Shown here: piece by piece, positions 20,148 to 29,317 of the stretch | Layout: every line of letters starts with the position of its first letter | Numbering within the stretch: the stretch's first letter is position 1 | DNA from: Phytophthora quininea | Taxonomy: Eukaryota; Oomycota; Peronosporomycetes; Peronosporales; Peronosporaceae | Length of the DNA: 40,450 bases | Assembly: GCA_011947345.1 (NCBI GenBank) | Contig: JAAVTG010000496.1 | Coordinates: 1 to 40,450, forward strand | Direction: 5' to 3' | Program-made: the position numbers and the translations under genes | Notes under the pieces: generated by a model | What the model saw: the letters and a program-made list of their open reading frames with translations, nothing else | Told to the model about the DNA's origin: nothing | Databases searched by the model: none

Positions 20148-22484
20148 AGACAACAATTTGTTGATACAGGCCTGCCGGACAGAAATGGGAGAAAACAGCT
20201 TTACTGCAGCCACTGTTTGAATGCTTATAATGACTCCAGAAGAGCTGAGCCTGCGCCCCGCGCCCAAATCATATTTGCGCGAACGGAAACTTGCCAGAAC
20301 CACATTAAGAAGTGCTGCTACTACGATGAAGCTGTTAAAGCCGGCCGCGTTGTACCCCAGCCGAAGACAATCAAACCCAAAATACCGAGTTCTTCGGCGA
20401 CACAGTAAGCTCAAGCTCTATCTGTCGGTCCGCTCCGAGTACCACAAGATCGAGTTGTACGGGCATGGACGATGCCTCCTCTTCTTCGACTACAGATAAG
20501 CGCCGGCGAGGCGGTATTCGTGATTTTTTCCACGCCATTTTCACCGAAGACGAGCTGGGAGAGTTTGAGCGTTTGCTGGTACAGTTTCAGGCGGACAATT
20601 TTCTACCAGATAGTTTTATCGAGAGGAAATCCACTCGCCGGTTGTTTACATTTCTTAACAAAGCTTGCGCTAGGGCTTTACCGAGTCGAACGGTCCTCGG
20701 TGGACGTTTGCTGGACCAACACAGTGCCATTGTTGAGGAAGAACAGTTTGAGGCACTTCGCAACAGACAAGTGCACAGTGACGGTCGTGTAAATTTTATG
20801 TCTGATGTGTGGCAAGATATTGCCAAGTCACACTTACTTGGATGCCAGCTCGGCCTGTTTGGAACTATGGAAAACCACGGGCTGTACGAAACAAAATCTA
20901 GACACGATGGAATTGCAATAGCCGAACAAATGGAAAGCGTTATGGAGGACATGGAAGGCCACAAGTGGAAAATTGGTGCTGTCATTACCGATAACGCTGG
21001 CCAGTGTGAGCGGGCTAGGGGCATTCTTGCCCTTCGCGACCCTCGGCATGCTTTCATGCCTTGCATGGCCCACGATACAAATAAATTAGTAAAAGCAGTC
21101 TTGAATGCCGCCTTTCGTTCGATTACCAGCGAGGCATCTAAAACAACGGTGACGCTGAACGCATCATCTTCCAAATGGCTTCCGCGGGCAAAAGAAATTA
21201 TGAAAATTACGTATGGAACATCTTGGGGTCTCATTAACCTATGCGAAACTCGTTGGAACAGCATGCAGGGGTGCTTTGCGCCGCTTTTGCGAGTTCGTAG
21301 TGCGTTGCGTCACTTTACTGCGCTACATCATGATGATAGAGAGTTCCCTGATGCACTCAAGGTCTTTGCTGACAACGAATTTTGGGGAAAACTAGAAAAT
21401 CATTCGTCCTCTTTCTAACGTGTCCTATAAATTACAGCGTGATGAAAGTACCCTAGCTGATGTCGTGGAATCTTACCGAGATATCTATCGAGGATTTTGG
21501 GTGAAAGTAACAATTGTGAACTATTGCCTCTAGTAGAAAAGCGATGGCAAAAGTTTGAACAGCCTTTACTGCTGCTGGCATTATTCTTGCATCCGTTACA
21601 TGTACACCTGGCAAAAATAATCGACAAAGAAGCACCACACCTTAAGGTTTTGGAGCGCTTGTGTGGATACGGCGTATATTACTACCGGAGATATTGTGAA
21701 ACTGATGACATTGGGGATTTATCAGAAGAAATGCGCGCATGGTATCGTGGCAAGTTTGTTGACAGCAAAATTGTGATATTTAACGGTGACGTAGGTGGAT
21801 ACTGGTCTTTTGCTAGCGATCTCCGAAAAACTAGTAAGCTCCCGCATCTTGCTGCTACGATTCTTTCAATCGCTGTCAACACAGCAACTTGTGAGCAATA
21901 CTTCAGTGAACTAGCCGCCATTCACACAGCGAAAAAAACGGATGAAACCCGAGAAAGCACGGAAGTTTTCTATCGTCCGCAAGGCTATTCGAATGTTCGA
22001 TAGAGCTGATGATAGCGCGGCTGAGGTTCAGTTAAGGCGTATTGTCGATCCCACCGAACGAAAATTCACTCGCAACGAAGGTGCTGCTCCTCCTCTGAAA
22101 ACTATGGCAGACATTAAGGAGAACCGCGTCATATCGCTTCAAGATGAACCTGGGTCAGATACAACTGAGTACTGGCAGGACATCTATAATATCCTTGATG
22201 TCGATGGATAGTAACCAAGAACAGCAAGCCTACGAGAACGAACTCGAGCAAGTTGTGTACAATGGGGAAGAAGAGTTGATCCCAGAGCCCGACACAAGCG
22301 CATTTCCGCCAAAGCATACCAAAAGTTCCAGCAAGAAACAGCATTGACCGGGATTCGAGGTCAAAAGTTTTCACTAGTGACTCTGTTCGCCACAGAGAAA
22401 ACCTTCCAACAAGCCCCATACAAAATAATGGAAGGATAGTTTTCTTGATGTCAAATAAATATTCATGTTCTTTGCAGTTTTCTT

Positions 22485-22839
22485 CGCCGCAATGCATCAT
22501 TACCGAAGCCTCCTCCACGGTCTCGGTCGTCTCGAACGTCACCTCCGTCGTGGTCGGCACGTCCTCGGTCGTCTCGGTCACTTCCGTCACCTCGCTCGTT
22601 TTTTCGGGCTTCGAATCGGTCACCTCGGTCATCTCCTCCGTCGTGGTGGTCGGCACGTCCTCGGTCGTCTCGAACGTTTCGGCGATCTCGGTGATCTCGG
22701 TCACTTCCGTGGTCTCCTCCGCCTCCGTGGTCTCCTCGGTCGTGTCCTTGGTCGGCTTGCGCTTCGGCTTACGGTGCTTCCTCGAGTTACCATGTCTGCC
22801 GTCCAGTTCACTATTGAAGGAATCCGGAATATCCGGATA
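22485..22839 (-). other. Thr/Glu-rich mucin-like coding fragment inside the hAT
   Basis: The minus-strand frame is open from just below a TAG at 22842-22840. It reads DSFNSELDGRHGNSRKHRKP, a Lys/Arg stretch, then a long Thr/Glu/Val array in which ETTEDVPTTT recurs twice, ending EEASVMMHCGEEN. It lies between the hAT transposase 3' end and the hAT right terminus, where no hAT gene is expected. Composition (GC-rich, repetitive, acidic Thr-rich) recalls oomycete secreted mucin-like or cell-wall proteins. There is no start codon or signal peptide in frame. Capture of a host exon by the transposon is an inference; the plus-strand Val/Ser-rich reading of the same bases is less protein-like. Confidence 0.45.
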
Positions 22840-22847
22840 CTAGTGGC

Positions 22848-22888
22848 TGGAATAAAGCCGAATAAAGCCGCGGCTAAATTCAACACTG
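22848..22888 (-). repeat. hAT right terminal inverted repeat
   Basis: Read on the minus strand from 22888 it gives CAGTGTTGAATTTAGCCGC, then GGCTTTATTCGGCTTTATT, the counterpart of the left end at 13491. Confidence 0.75.
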
Positions 22889-22978
22889 CTAAAAGGTTTA
22901 AACTTGTTCCCAATAGATGTTTACTACTACGTGTAATCGTGTAAAGTTCTCATCTTCAAGGAGTAGTGAATGCACATT

Positions 22979-23037
22979 AGGGGGTTCCAAAGCTGTCAAT
23001 AATTACGATTTTTTTAGAGAGATGAGCCTCATTTTTG
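22979..23037 (+). repeat. Harbinger left terminal inverted repeat
   Basis: A 59-bp end starting AGGGGGTTCCAAAG and ending CCTCATTTTTG, matching the inverted right end with a few substitutions and compensating one-base length changes. Confidence 0.9.
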
Positions 23038-23161
23038 GGCAAAAATGGGCCTCCTGGGACGCATTTTTCGTCTCATTTTTGACGGTCTCATTTTTAGGGG
23101 TAACATAACCTGGTTACTTTGGAATCTGCGGCCAGGAAGCGATACAAGTTCTGCAAGGGGC

Positions 23162-24353
23162 ATGGGATGCCAAAAGGGACAAAAGGGTGGTCACACCACC
23201 TTACTACAGAGGCAGTTTATGGTGGATTGGCTCAAGAAGCCAGCAAACTTTAACGTCATCGTGGGTAAGGCGAACGATGATCGGTCCTCCGGATTCGGAG
23301 GTGCTCGCACAAAGATTTCGGGGTTCAGTGATATGGCAGAGTTTGTGTATTCACCTTGCTTAAAGACATTTACAGATGAAGGCTTGCCGATTCCAGCTAA
23401 GTACACCGAAAAGTGGGACGCGCACACGTGCCAAAGCCGCTGGACATCTTAATTTAATTTTTCAGGAAAATTAAAGACCGACTGGATTCCCAGACGGGAT
23501 TCGGTCTTACTGAAAGTCAACTCCAAGATGGCCTGACGCTCGAGGACGCTGTGGAAAAGGCATGTCCGTTCTACTACGACATTGAAACCCTGTTCGGTGA
23601 CCGGCAAAATCTTTCTCCATTTTCTGGCATGGACAATCCGACAGCCACTTATCGTGATGAGCCCAGCCAAGACGACAGTTTTGCAAGTAGTTACGCTGAT
23701 GTTCAGAGTCTAAGCTTCAACCTCGCCCAATCTGCACCTGGCGAAGAAATTCCGAGCATCAACAGCCAAGATTCGCTGAAGTACGCCCGTGATGGGTACC
23801 AAAGCGAACCGGATGCAGAAGACGACTTTGAACTCCCCACCATGTCATCTCCAAGCTCGGGCAACGAAAATAATACCGCTGACCAAGAAGCAATCCTTAC
23901 ACCAGCGCTACAGACGGATGCCGCCATCTCTTCCGAAGAACGTACACGACAATCAGAATTTTCAGATACGTCAACCAACGCTTCCTCAGCTCCGGCTCGC
24001 TCTCCAAATAGCGGCACCACTCAGAGAGACCTCAGGACTGGCACAGATAGCGACAGCTCAAAGGCTAACCAAGCGCGAAAACGCGACTTTGTCACGACGT
24101 TTCGAGAATTCAGCGAGAAACGATTGCATGCGGAGTCTCGCTGGCGACAAGAAGAACTAAAGGAGGCCAAGGCTGGCCGTCTCGCGGCTGAAAGCCGGGC
24201 TGCCATGGAGCAGGAAGAGAGACGAGATGAACGCCAACTTCGGTTCAAGGAAGCTCAGTCCGCCGTGCGCAAGGAAATGTTTTGCAGCTGCTAGAGCGTG
24301 GTAAGACCGATGAAGAAGCTTTGGCATTCTTTAACCGAATTGCTCCATTGTAG
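23162..24353 (+). CDS. Harbinger Myb/SANT-like accessory protein
   Basis: ATG 23162 (MGCQKGQKGGHTTLLQRQF) begins a trihelix/SANT-like region: FMVDWLKKPANFNVIVGK, SSGFGGARTKISGFSDMAEF, then WDAHTCQSRW. A frame change near 23452-23466 leads to KIKDRLDSQTGFGLTESQ and LEDAVEKACPFYYDIETLFG. A disordered Ser/Asp/Glu linker follows, then a basic coiled coil (RWRQEELKEAKAGRLAAESR). A T-run near 24280-24283 lacks one base, after which LQLLERGKTDEEALAFFNRI ends at TAG 24351-24353. Family knowledge: Harbinger elements encode such a DNA-binding partner that helps the transposase enter the nucleus and find the ends. It ends about 300 bp before the permease gene begins. Confidence 0.75.
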
Positions 24354-24652
24354 CTCTAGGCATAACTCCATGTTGAGATCAGCGGTGTAGCTTTAATCTA
24401 GCACCAGCATCTTGGGTTCTTCTCAAACTTCGATTGAATTCCTTGCAGGAGCAAAGCGCCGAAAGCATCGTGACCTGGTTGCTAGCGCGAGGGAGCAGCG
24501 TACGATCCTCCTGTTGACGAGGACAGGGGCTGCTCTAAAGACTTCTTGCACGCTTGAGGGAATTGACAACGGCAACGATGACCGTCTGGGTCCTGGTTAT
24601 GGCTGGGAAAGCTGCCAACACTACTGTAAACGCATTCTCTTACAACTTGAAA

Positions 24653-26008
24653 ATGAGCGCAGCTGGACTCTCGGTGTGGGCGCTGTCATCAGCGGCGATT
24701 TCTTTGGCTGGCAGTCGAGCTTCATTGCGGGTGTCGACGAACTGCTCATCATCTTGCCCTTCGTCACGGTGCTCTACGTGCGGTCCTTCTCCATCGCCGA
24801 GCTCTCCACCACCGTCCCAGCGGATGGAGGTCCCTACGTGTTCACGCTGCACGCCATCGGCTCCCGCCCCGCCTTCTTCACCGGCTTGGCCGAGAGCTTC
24901 AAGGTCATCATCACCTGCACCGTAATTGTCATGGACATCAGCTCGTTCATGAACCAGTTGCTGGACTTGAGCGCCGAGTACGGTCCAATTTGGTGGGCTG
25001 TCTTCTACGTGCTGTTCGTGGGGCTCAACGTCATGGGCATTGAGATGACCTTCCGCGTGCAGGCCGTCACGACGTTCGTGTCGGTGATCATCTCGCTGGT
25101 CTTCTACATCGGAGCGGCCACCCAGATGTCGTACAGCGACTGGGTGGAAGCGCGGGACTGGAAGTACCCGAACGGCTGGGATGGCGCTGTCCAGGGATAC
25201 TCGTTCGCGCTGTGGTTCTACCTGGGGATCGAGGAGCTGCCTCTCGCAGTGGAGGTGACCATCAACCCGGAGCGCAATATGCCCATTGGACTCGTGACGT
25301 CGATCGCCACGCTGGTGACGCTGGCGTTCTGCACTGTGATCTTCAACTCGATGATCTCCCCGGCGCCGACGAGATTTACGTGAGCACGTCGCCACTGCTC
25401 ACAGGGTACCAGACTGTTTTTGGCGACAACAGCACCACGTCGGGCTTCTCGTGGATGCTCATCCTGGGCCTCATCGCCAGCTTCCACTCGTTCGTGTTTT
25501 GTATGGGCCAGTTGCTGTATGCCATCGCCCGCGACGGCTTTTTGCCGCAAATTCTGACGACGCTGCACCCGACCCGCCGGACGATGTACGTGACATTGAC
25601 CTTCGGCTGCGCTATTGGCTTTGTCGTCGTGCTTGTGCTGCACTACATCATTGGCGATACGAGACTCGCCTCCGTGCTGATCAATTTAGCTCTGATCGGC
25701 GCTGTCATTTCGTATAACTTCCAGTTGACGTCGTTCATTCGACTACGCAACAAAGACCCGAACCGTCCGGGTCCGTACAAAAGTCCGTTTGGTGTCACGG
25801 GTGCCATGGTGTCGATGGCTCTGTGCGTCGCCGGGATGGTGTCGATCATCTACAGCGGCACATCCAGCTACGAATTCTTGGCGTCCATCATCGTCTCCAT
25901 ATCCTACTTCGGCATTGGAGCCGCGCACTTCTTCAGCCTCGGATCGAAGCTGCGCCGACCCCGAAGCTGCGCAAAAACCTGCTTAGCTCGGCATCGTCCA
26001 AGGTTTAA
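24653..26008 (+). CDS. Amino-acid/ethanolamine-type permease (APC superfamily), transposon-borne
   Basis: A GC-rich, intronless frame of about 12 membrane segments with APC signatures: WTLGVGAVISGDFFGWQSSF (segment 1), RSFSIAELSTTVPADGGPYV, FTGLAESFKVIITCTVIVMD, LGIEELPLAVEVTINPERNM, FCMGQLLYAIARDGFLP and NKDPNRPGPYKSPFG. The layout is closest to ethanolamine/amino-acid permeases. ATG 24653 lies just before the first segment but one base out of frame, and breaks of one base occur near 25361 and 25945. After the last, the tail APTPKLRKNLLSSASSKV ends at TAA 26006-26008. It sits between the two Harbinger genes and inside their TIRs. The GC-rich third positions contrast with the flanking transposon DNA, which supports host origin. 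Exact N-terminus uncertain; substrate not determinable. Confidence 0.83.
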
Positions 26009-26345
26009 CAGCCAGCGCCACATCATCAGCCCTCCCTCATGCTTTCTTTTGATAGTGTCTGGATAACCCATGTTTCATAAGCCAGCGCTAGCTCGCCAGC
26101 TAAATGACGGGCTGATCTCCACCGCCAGTGTTCCTCCCGTGCCCGACCGCTTTCTCTCTCCGACCACCAATAATACACCCACGCTCAGACTGAATGAGCC
26201 GCTCGCTACCGATGCCACGATCGCCTTTTTCCCAGAGTTCCAAGTCGACCACAAGTCGTGCAACACCGGCACAGACCCACGTTGTCTACCAGCACACAAC
26301 CGCCCAAGGATGCAGATCCAAACTGTTCGTCACGAGTATCATCGG
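26009..26345. other. Permease 3' flank inside the Harbinger element
   Basis: There are 337 bp between the permease stop and the transposase stop. The C-rich sequence (26100-26310) resembles host intergenic DNA more than the AT-rich sequence that follows from about 26340. The change in composition may mark the right edge of the captured segment. No gene seen. Confidence 0.4.
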
Positions 26346-27546
26346 TTATATACCATATAGCATGTCATGTTTTACTTGATCTCTTAGCTCATTTCCTTCT
26401 CGTGTCTCTGCTCTCCATGTAGGTTGATCATTCACTTCATCCCTTGCTTCAGCATCAGACGGATCTCTATCGTGGCACCCATGCAAAGTTGTGAAGTAAA
26501 ACACATGCCATGCACTGTTCATTAACCCACACAAAATCCTTTTTGCATTTAACTTGAGTTGATATTCCTTTGAGAGAAGCCCACCCATTTTCAGTAGGCT
26601 GATGCAGTTTTCGTTGACAACACGTGCCGACGCCAATATGGTATTAAACTCTGCGTTTTCAAACCGAAGAGCTTCTGGCTTCTTGTACGGTACCAGCATA
26701 CAGCCTGTAAGCTGATAGCCGAGTCGCCAACTAAGTACTCTCCTTGGGAAAAGAGCAGTTCTGGTTGCTTTGCGATCACAGATCTTGACAACACAGTGCT
26801 ATCGGCACAAGAACCAGGCCAGCCCACCAGCGCGTACATTATCCGCTTGTCTTCATTGCAGACAATCATTGCGTTGATAGAGTAGCATTTTTCCTGTTGA
26901 AATAGACCTCTCCATCTACTCCAGGCTTTTGGCTGAAAATGAAGTGGGTTCCATCAACAAAGCCCACTATGCCTTTCATACCAAATCGTTCGCCATAAAA
27001 TGTAGACGTGAGTTCGCGTCGCTCACCTCCTGGCAAGTGCACAAAGTCGTTGTAATGGCGTAGTAACGCCTCCACTACCCGCTTCGAATATAAGGTGACG
27101 GTACCAGCTCCAATTCCGTATGCCCGGGCAATTATTCCAACAGACCCTCCGTTTCCATATGCACCATGCCGCTCTAATGTTACTGCAAGCTGGATATGAA
27201 CTGGACGCTATTTGTTTCCACTTTTATTGCAGAATACCTGATCGTCTGCGATCATCTCAACGAGCGCCTGAAATACAGCTTTCTCAACTCGTAATGCCTG
27301 GCGAAACTCGCCCTCGGGTAAGCAGAATATCAGCTTTCGATAGCCAATGCTCTTGGGGATAGGCACACGGTCAGACAGATATCGCGTGCTGGACAGGTAC
27401 GCCATCCATGTCATAAGATCGTCTGTTTCATCTGACAGCCATCGATCTTCATCACAACCAAACTCCACAGATACTTGAAACACATTTAAAAGAAACAACT
27501 GTTCTTGTATCCATTGCATCATCTTCTTTCTTTCACTTGACGGCAT
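26346..27546 (-). CDS. PIF/Harbinger DDE transposase
   Basis: ATG 27546 starts MPSSERKKMMQWIQEQLFLL. Then come WMAYLSSTRYLSDRVPIPKS, a CNKSGNK segment, GAYGNGGSVG and YGIGAGTVTLYSKRVVEALL in a shifted frame. The DDE_4 core is GERFGMKGIVGFVDGTHFIF, KNATLSTQ, IMYALVGWPGSCADSTVLSR and GEYLVGDSAISL, and the end region is YKKPEALRFENAEFNTILAS and ENCISLLKMGG, with the stop at 26348-26346. Frames change near 27215, 26870 and 26700. The acidic residues of the first (VDGTHF) and second (ADSTVL / GDSA) motifs are legible. It is convergent with the accessory gene and the permease. Confidence 0.83.
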
Positions 27547-27783
27547 GATAGGCAAACACCTAAGCCACCACACTCGCACCAAGTCCTTCACGCGCAGCTA
27601 CTTCTCCACGCGCAGCAACACTCAAGGGCACCAAGTCCTCCACGCGTAGGAGATGCTTCCAATGCGGCACGCTCTCGGGATGCAGCAAACCGTCCGCGTC
27701 GGGGAAGGGGGATTTAGGAAGGGTTACACGAGAAAATCTCATTTTTAGATGTTTTAGTGTTCAAGGGCCTTCTGAGTTTTGGG

Positions 27784-27842
27784 CAAAAATGAGGCTCATC
27801 TCTCTCCAAAAAATCGTAATTAATGACACTTTGAAACCCCCT
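27784..27842 (-). repeat. Harbinger right terminal inverted repeat
   Basis: On the minus strand from 27842 it reads AGGGGGTTTCAAAGTGTC and ends CCTCATTTTTG, the counterpart of 22979-23037. Confidence 0.9.
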
Positions 27843-27883
27843 ATTGGGATCGTCATCATTGTCGACAGGCGCCATTTGACCGT

Positions 27884-29222
27884 TCACAGCTTGCTCAAAA
27901 CAGTTCTTGGGAAGTGCAGTTTAGCAAGCACAACCACGTCCTGCGCGCAGCCCCAATGCAGAGTATGCCCCGACCCAGCATGTCCGTAGTTATGGATTAC
28001 CACAGCGCCGCTTCTCGTCGTACGAGAGCCCACTTCCAGGCGTACTCCACCAGTACGGCCAGGCCTCAAACCTGCAACAGGAGCTAGCACCTCGCTGTTC
28101 TCCACTTCTGGCCACAGTCGGCAGCATCGCTCCCATACACCTTTACGTCCCCATCATCGTTCTCTGTGCTCCAGTTGTGCGGTTGTACGGTGCCACCCAG
28201 CACAACATCACCGTGCGGACGTGGAATCACGTACGTATGATGTCCATCTCGATGGGTTACCGCAGCGTACTGGCCGATCTTGGGGTTGTGAACCTGAAGC
28301 AGAAATTGGTCAGTCTCGGCACATTCTTCATCGGTAATTCGTCCTGTACCTTGATGATCTGGCCACGAATTGGATACACTGTGTCGTCGTGGGCCAGTTC
28401 TTTTGCTGCCAGACCTGCCGCAAAATAAGCTGTTGGCTTATTGCATTTACTGTAGAAGTTCGTAGAATATACAACAAACCTGTGCAGTTCACCAGCAACT
28501 CGCAGTCTTCCGCCTCAAAATCATCCACACGGCGATTCTCAAAGGTTCCACCAAGCTTCCGGATCTCCTTCTGCAGCCACGTCATGAACGCCCTATTGTC
28601 ACAATACTAACATAATTAAATCGTACGCTAACAGTTCGTAAAAATATCGAACCTCACCTACCCAGTATTGTAAATGATCGTCCCGAAAGCAAAGCCGTGG
28701 ACCGCATCGGGTGTCACTTTTGCAGCTTCTTCTCGGCTCAACAGACGGAAATCTTCTACACAGTGAGCCCAGTACGGATGAGTCTGCACAAAACAATTAA
28801 CATTAATATTTACAATATTAATTAACAAAAGCTTATCTCACCACTGGCGGAGGTCCTTCATTGGACACCTCAGCTCCATGAACCACATGGATCCCCGCTT
28901 CCTCTCCGTGCTCTTGCATGACCTTCGTCAGCCACTTGTAGCTCACTTCACACCATTTCCTGGCATGAACATTTTCTATTTGTACTATTATTTTAAAATC
29001 TACTTTATATAAAAGAGCAAACCTGGGTCTGGCTGAGTCTGCGTCGTCCGGTAGCGCGAACGGCATCCAGAGACCGCCGGCCACGTGGGAAGTGGTGGCG
29101 TCAAAGTCCGCGGCGACCACACAGACATTCTTGAAGCCACTCTGCAGCAGCGCTAGCGCCGACGTGAGCCCAATCACGCCACCGCCAACGACTAGGACGC
29201 GGCAGTCCGCACCAGCTCTCAT
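27884..29222 (-). CDS. DAO: D-amino-acid oxidase
   Basis: ATG 29222 starts MRAGADCRVLVVGGGVIGL, the FAD-binding GxGxxG near the N-terminus, followed by HVAGGLWMPFALPDD. Exons are 29023-29222, 28842-28959, 28662-28783, 28480-28592 and 27884-28414. Introns (58-69 bp) start GTTTGC, GTGAGA, GTAGGT and GTTTGT, and end CAG or TAG. Later motifs are YPIRGQIIKVQ, HHTYVIPRPHGDVLGGTVQP and the DAO signature VVIHNYGHAGSGHTLHWGCA. Two one-base deletions are inferred in the last coding part, near 28340 and 28135; either could instead mark an unrecognised intron edge. The enzyme deaminates D-amino acids to 2-oxo acids with hydrogen peroxide; a peroxisomal location is usual and the C-terminal SKL tripeptide just before the stop (27886-27884) is a textbook peroxisome signal. 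Confidence 0.9.
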
Positions 29223-29317
29223 ATTCCAGCGAAAGAAATGAAGTAACAAAATTCTGGCTAGAAAATACACTTTTTACGGAAATGTTACTATAACTGGTAT
29301 TACCAGAAAAGTTTAGC
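29223..29317. promoter_or_regulatory. 95-bp divergent promoter region between DAO and the MED19-bromodomain gene
   Basis: Start codons at 29222 (minus) and 29318 (plus) are divided by only 95 bp of AT-rich sequence, so 5' leaders and promoters must share it. No clear initiator motif was identified. Confidence 0.5.

Larger units (their letters stand above)
13709..22211 (+). pseudogene. hAT transposase gene, split by the MULE
   Basis: ATG 13709 begins MGAGRPPSFE, and the last three codons (TCC TTC GAG, 13730-13738) are the MULE target site. The same frame resumes at 20148 (RQQFVDTGLPDRNGRKQ) and runs directly into a BED finger: LYCSHC, then TCQNHIKKC. The catalytic region follows: RRGGIRDFFHAIF, MSDVWQDIAKSHLLGCQL, a GAVITDNAGQCERARG strand with the catalytic-type Asp, FMPCMAHDTNKLVKAV and CETRWNS. 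The C-terminal dimerisation region is LPHLAATILSIAVNTATCEQ then YFSELAAIHTAKK. The A-run near 21396-21399 lacks a base and another frame change lies around 20410-20465. The MULE insertion makes the gene non-functional whatever the smaller indels mean. The tail after 22211 is uncertain. Confidence 0.85.
13491..22888 (+). mobile_element. hAT DNA transposon, interrupted by a MULE
   Basis: The ends are inverted: CAGTGTTGATAAAGCCGC from 13491 and, on the other strand from 22888, CAGTGTTGAATTTAGCCGC. CAGTG is a common hAT terminus. Inside are a BED zinc finger and a hAT transposase ending in the C-terminal dimerisation motif. AATAAAGCCG-type motifs repeat near both ends (about 13500, 13535, 13586, 13598; 22850-22871), as expected for subterminal transposase sites. 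Flanks are CTAGAAG (13484-13490) and CTAAAAG (22889-22895), an imperfect duplication where hATs normally make 8 bp. Without the inserted MULE the element is about 3.0 kb. It also holds a Thr/Glu-rich minus-strand coding stretch between the transposase and the right end. Confidence 0.82.
22979..27842. mobile_element. PIF/Harbinger element carrying a permease gene
   Basis: The inverted ends (22979-23037 and 27784-27842) both start AGGGGGTT and share the blocks TAATTACGATTTTTT and GAGAGATGAGCCTCATTTTTG. ATT flanks both sides (22976-22978; 27843-27845), a 3-bp duplication as Harbinger transposases make, although TWA is the usual target. Inside are the two standard genes, a Myb/SANT-like ORF (plus, 23162-24353) and a DDE_4 transposase (minus, 26346-27546), in convergent order. 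Between them is a permease gene that is not part of known Harbinger elements. TCATTTTT-type motifs repeat near the left end (about 23028, 23069, 23077, 23089) and once inside the right end (27739). Confidence 0.85.

Noticed and set aside
13491..22888. A Starship-like giant cargo element led by a tyrosine recombinase
   Set aside because: The recombinase is near the left of the block, but the boundaries are clearly hAT and MULE ends with a 9-bp duplication, the block is small, and the other genes are transposases and not cargo suites.
22445..22944. Plus-strand Val/Ser- and Arg/His-rich frames of 132-159 codons
   Set aside because: They are the complement of the Thr/Glu repeat; the minus-strand reading has a charged head and regular repeat, while the plus readings are monotonous and cross the hAT end.
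24412..24652. Upstream in-frame extension of the permease to 24412
   Set aside because: It starts with TTG, has no ATG, and its sequence is unlike a permease N-terminus; it more likely belongs to the Harbinger 3' flank or the capture junction.
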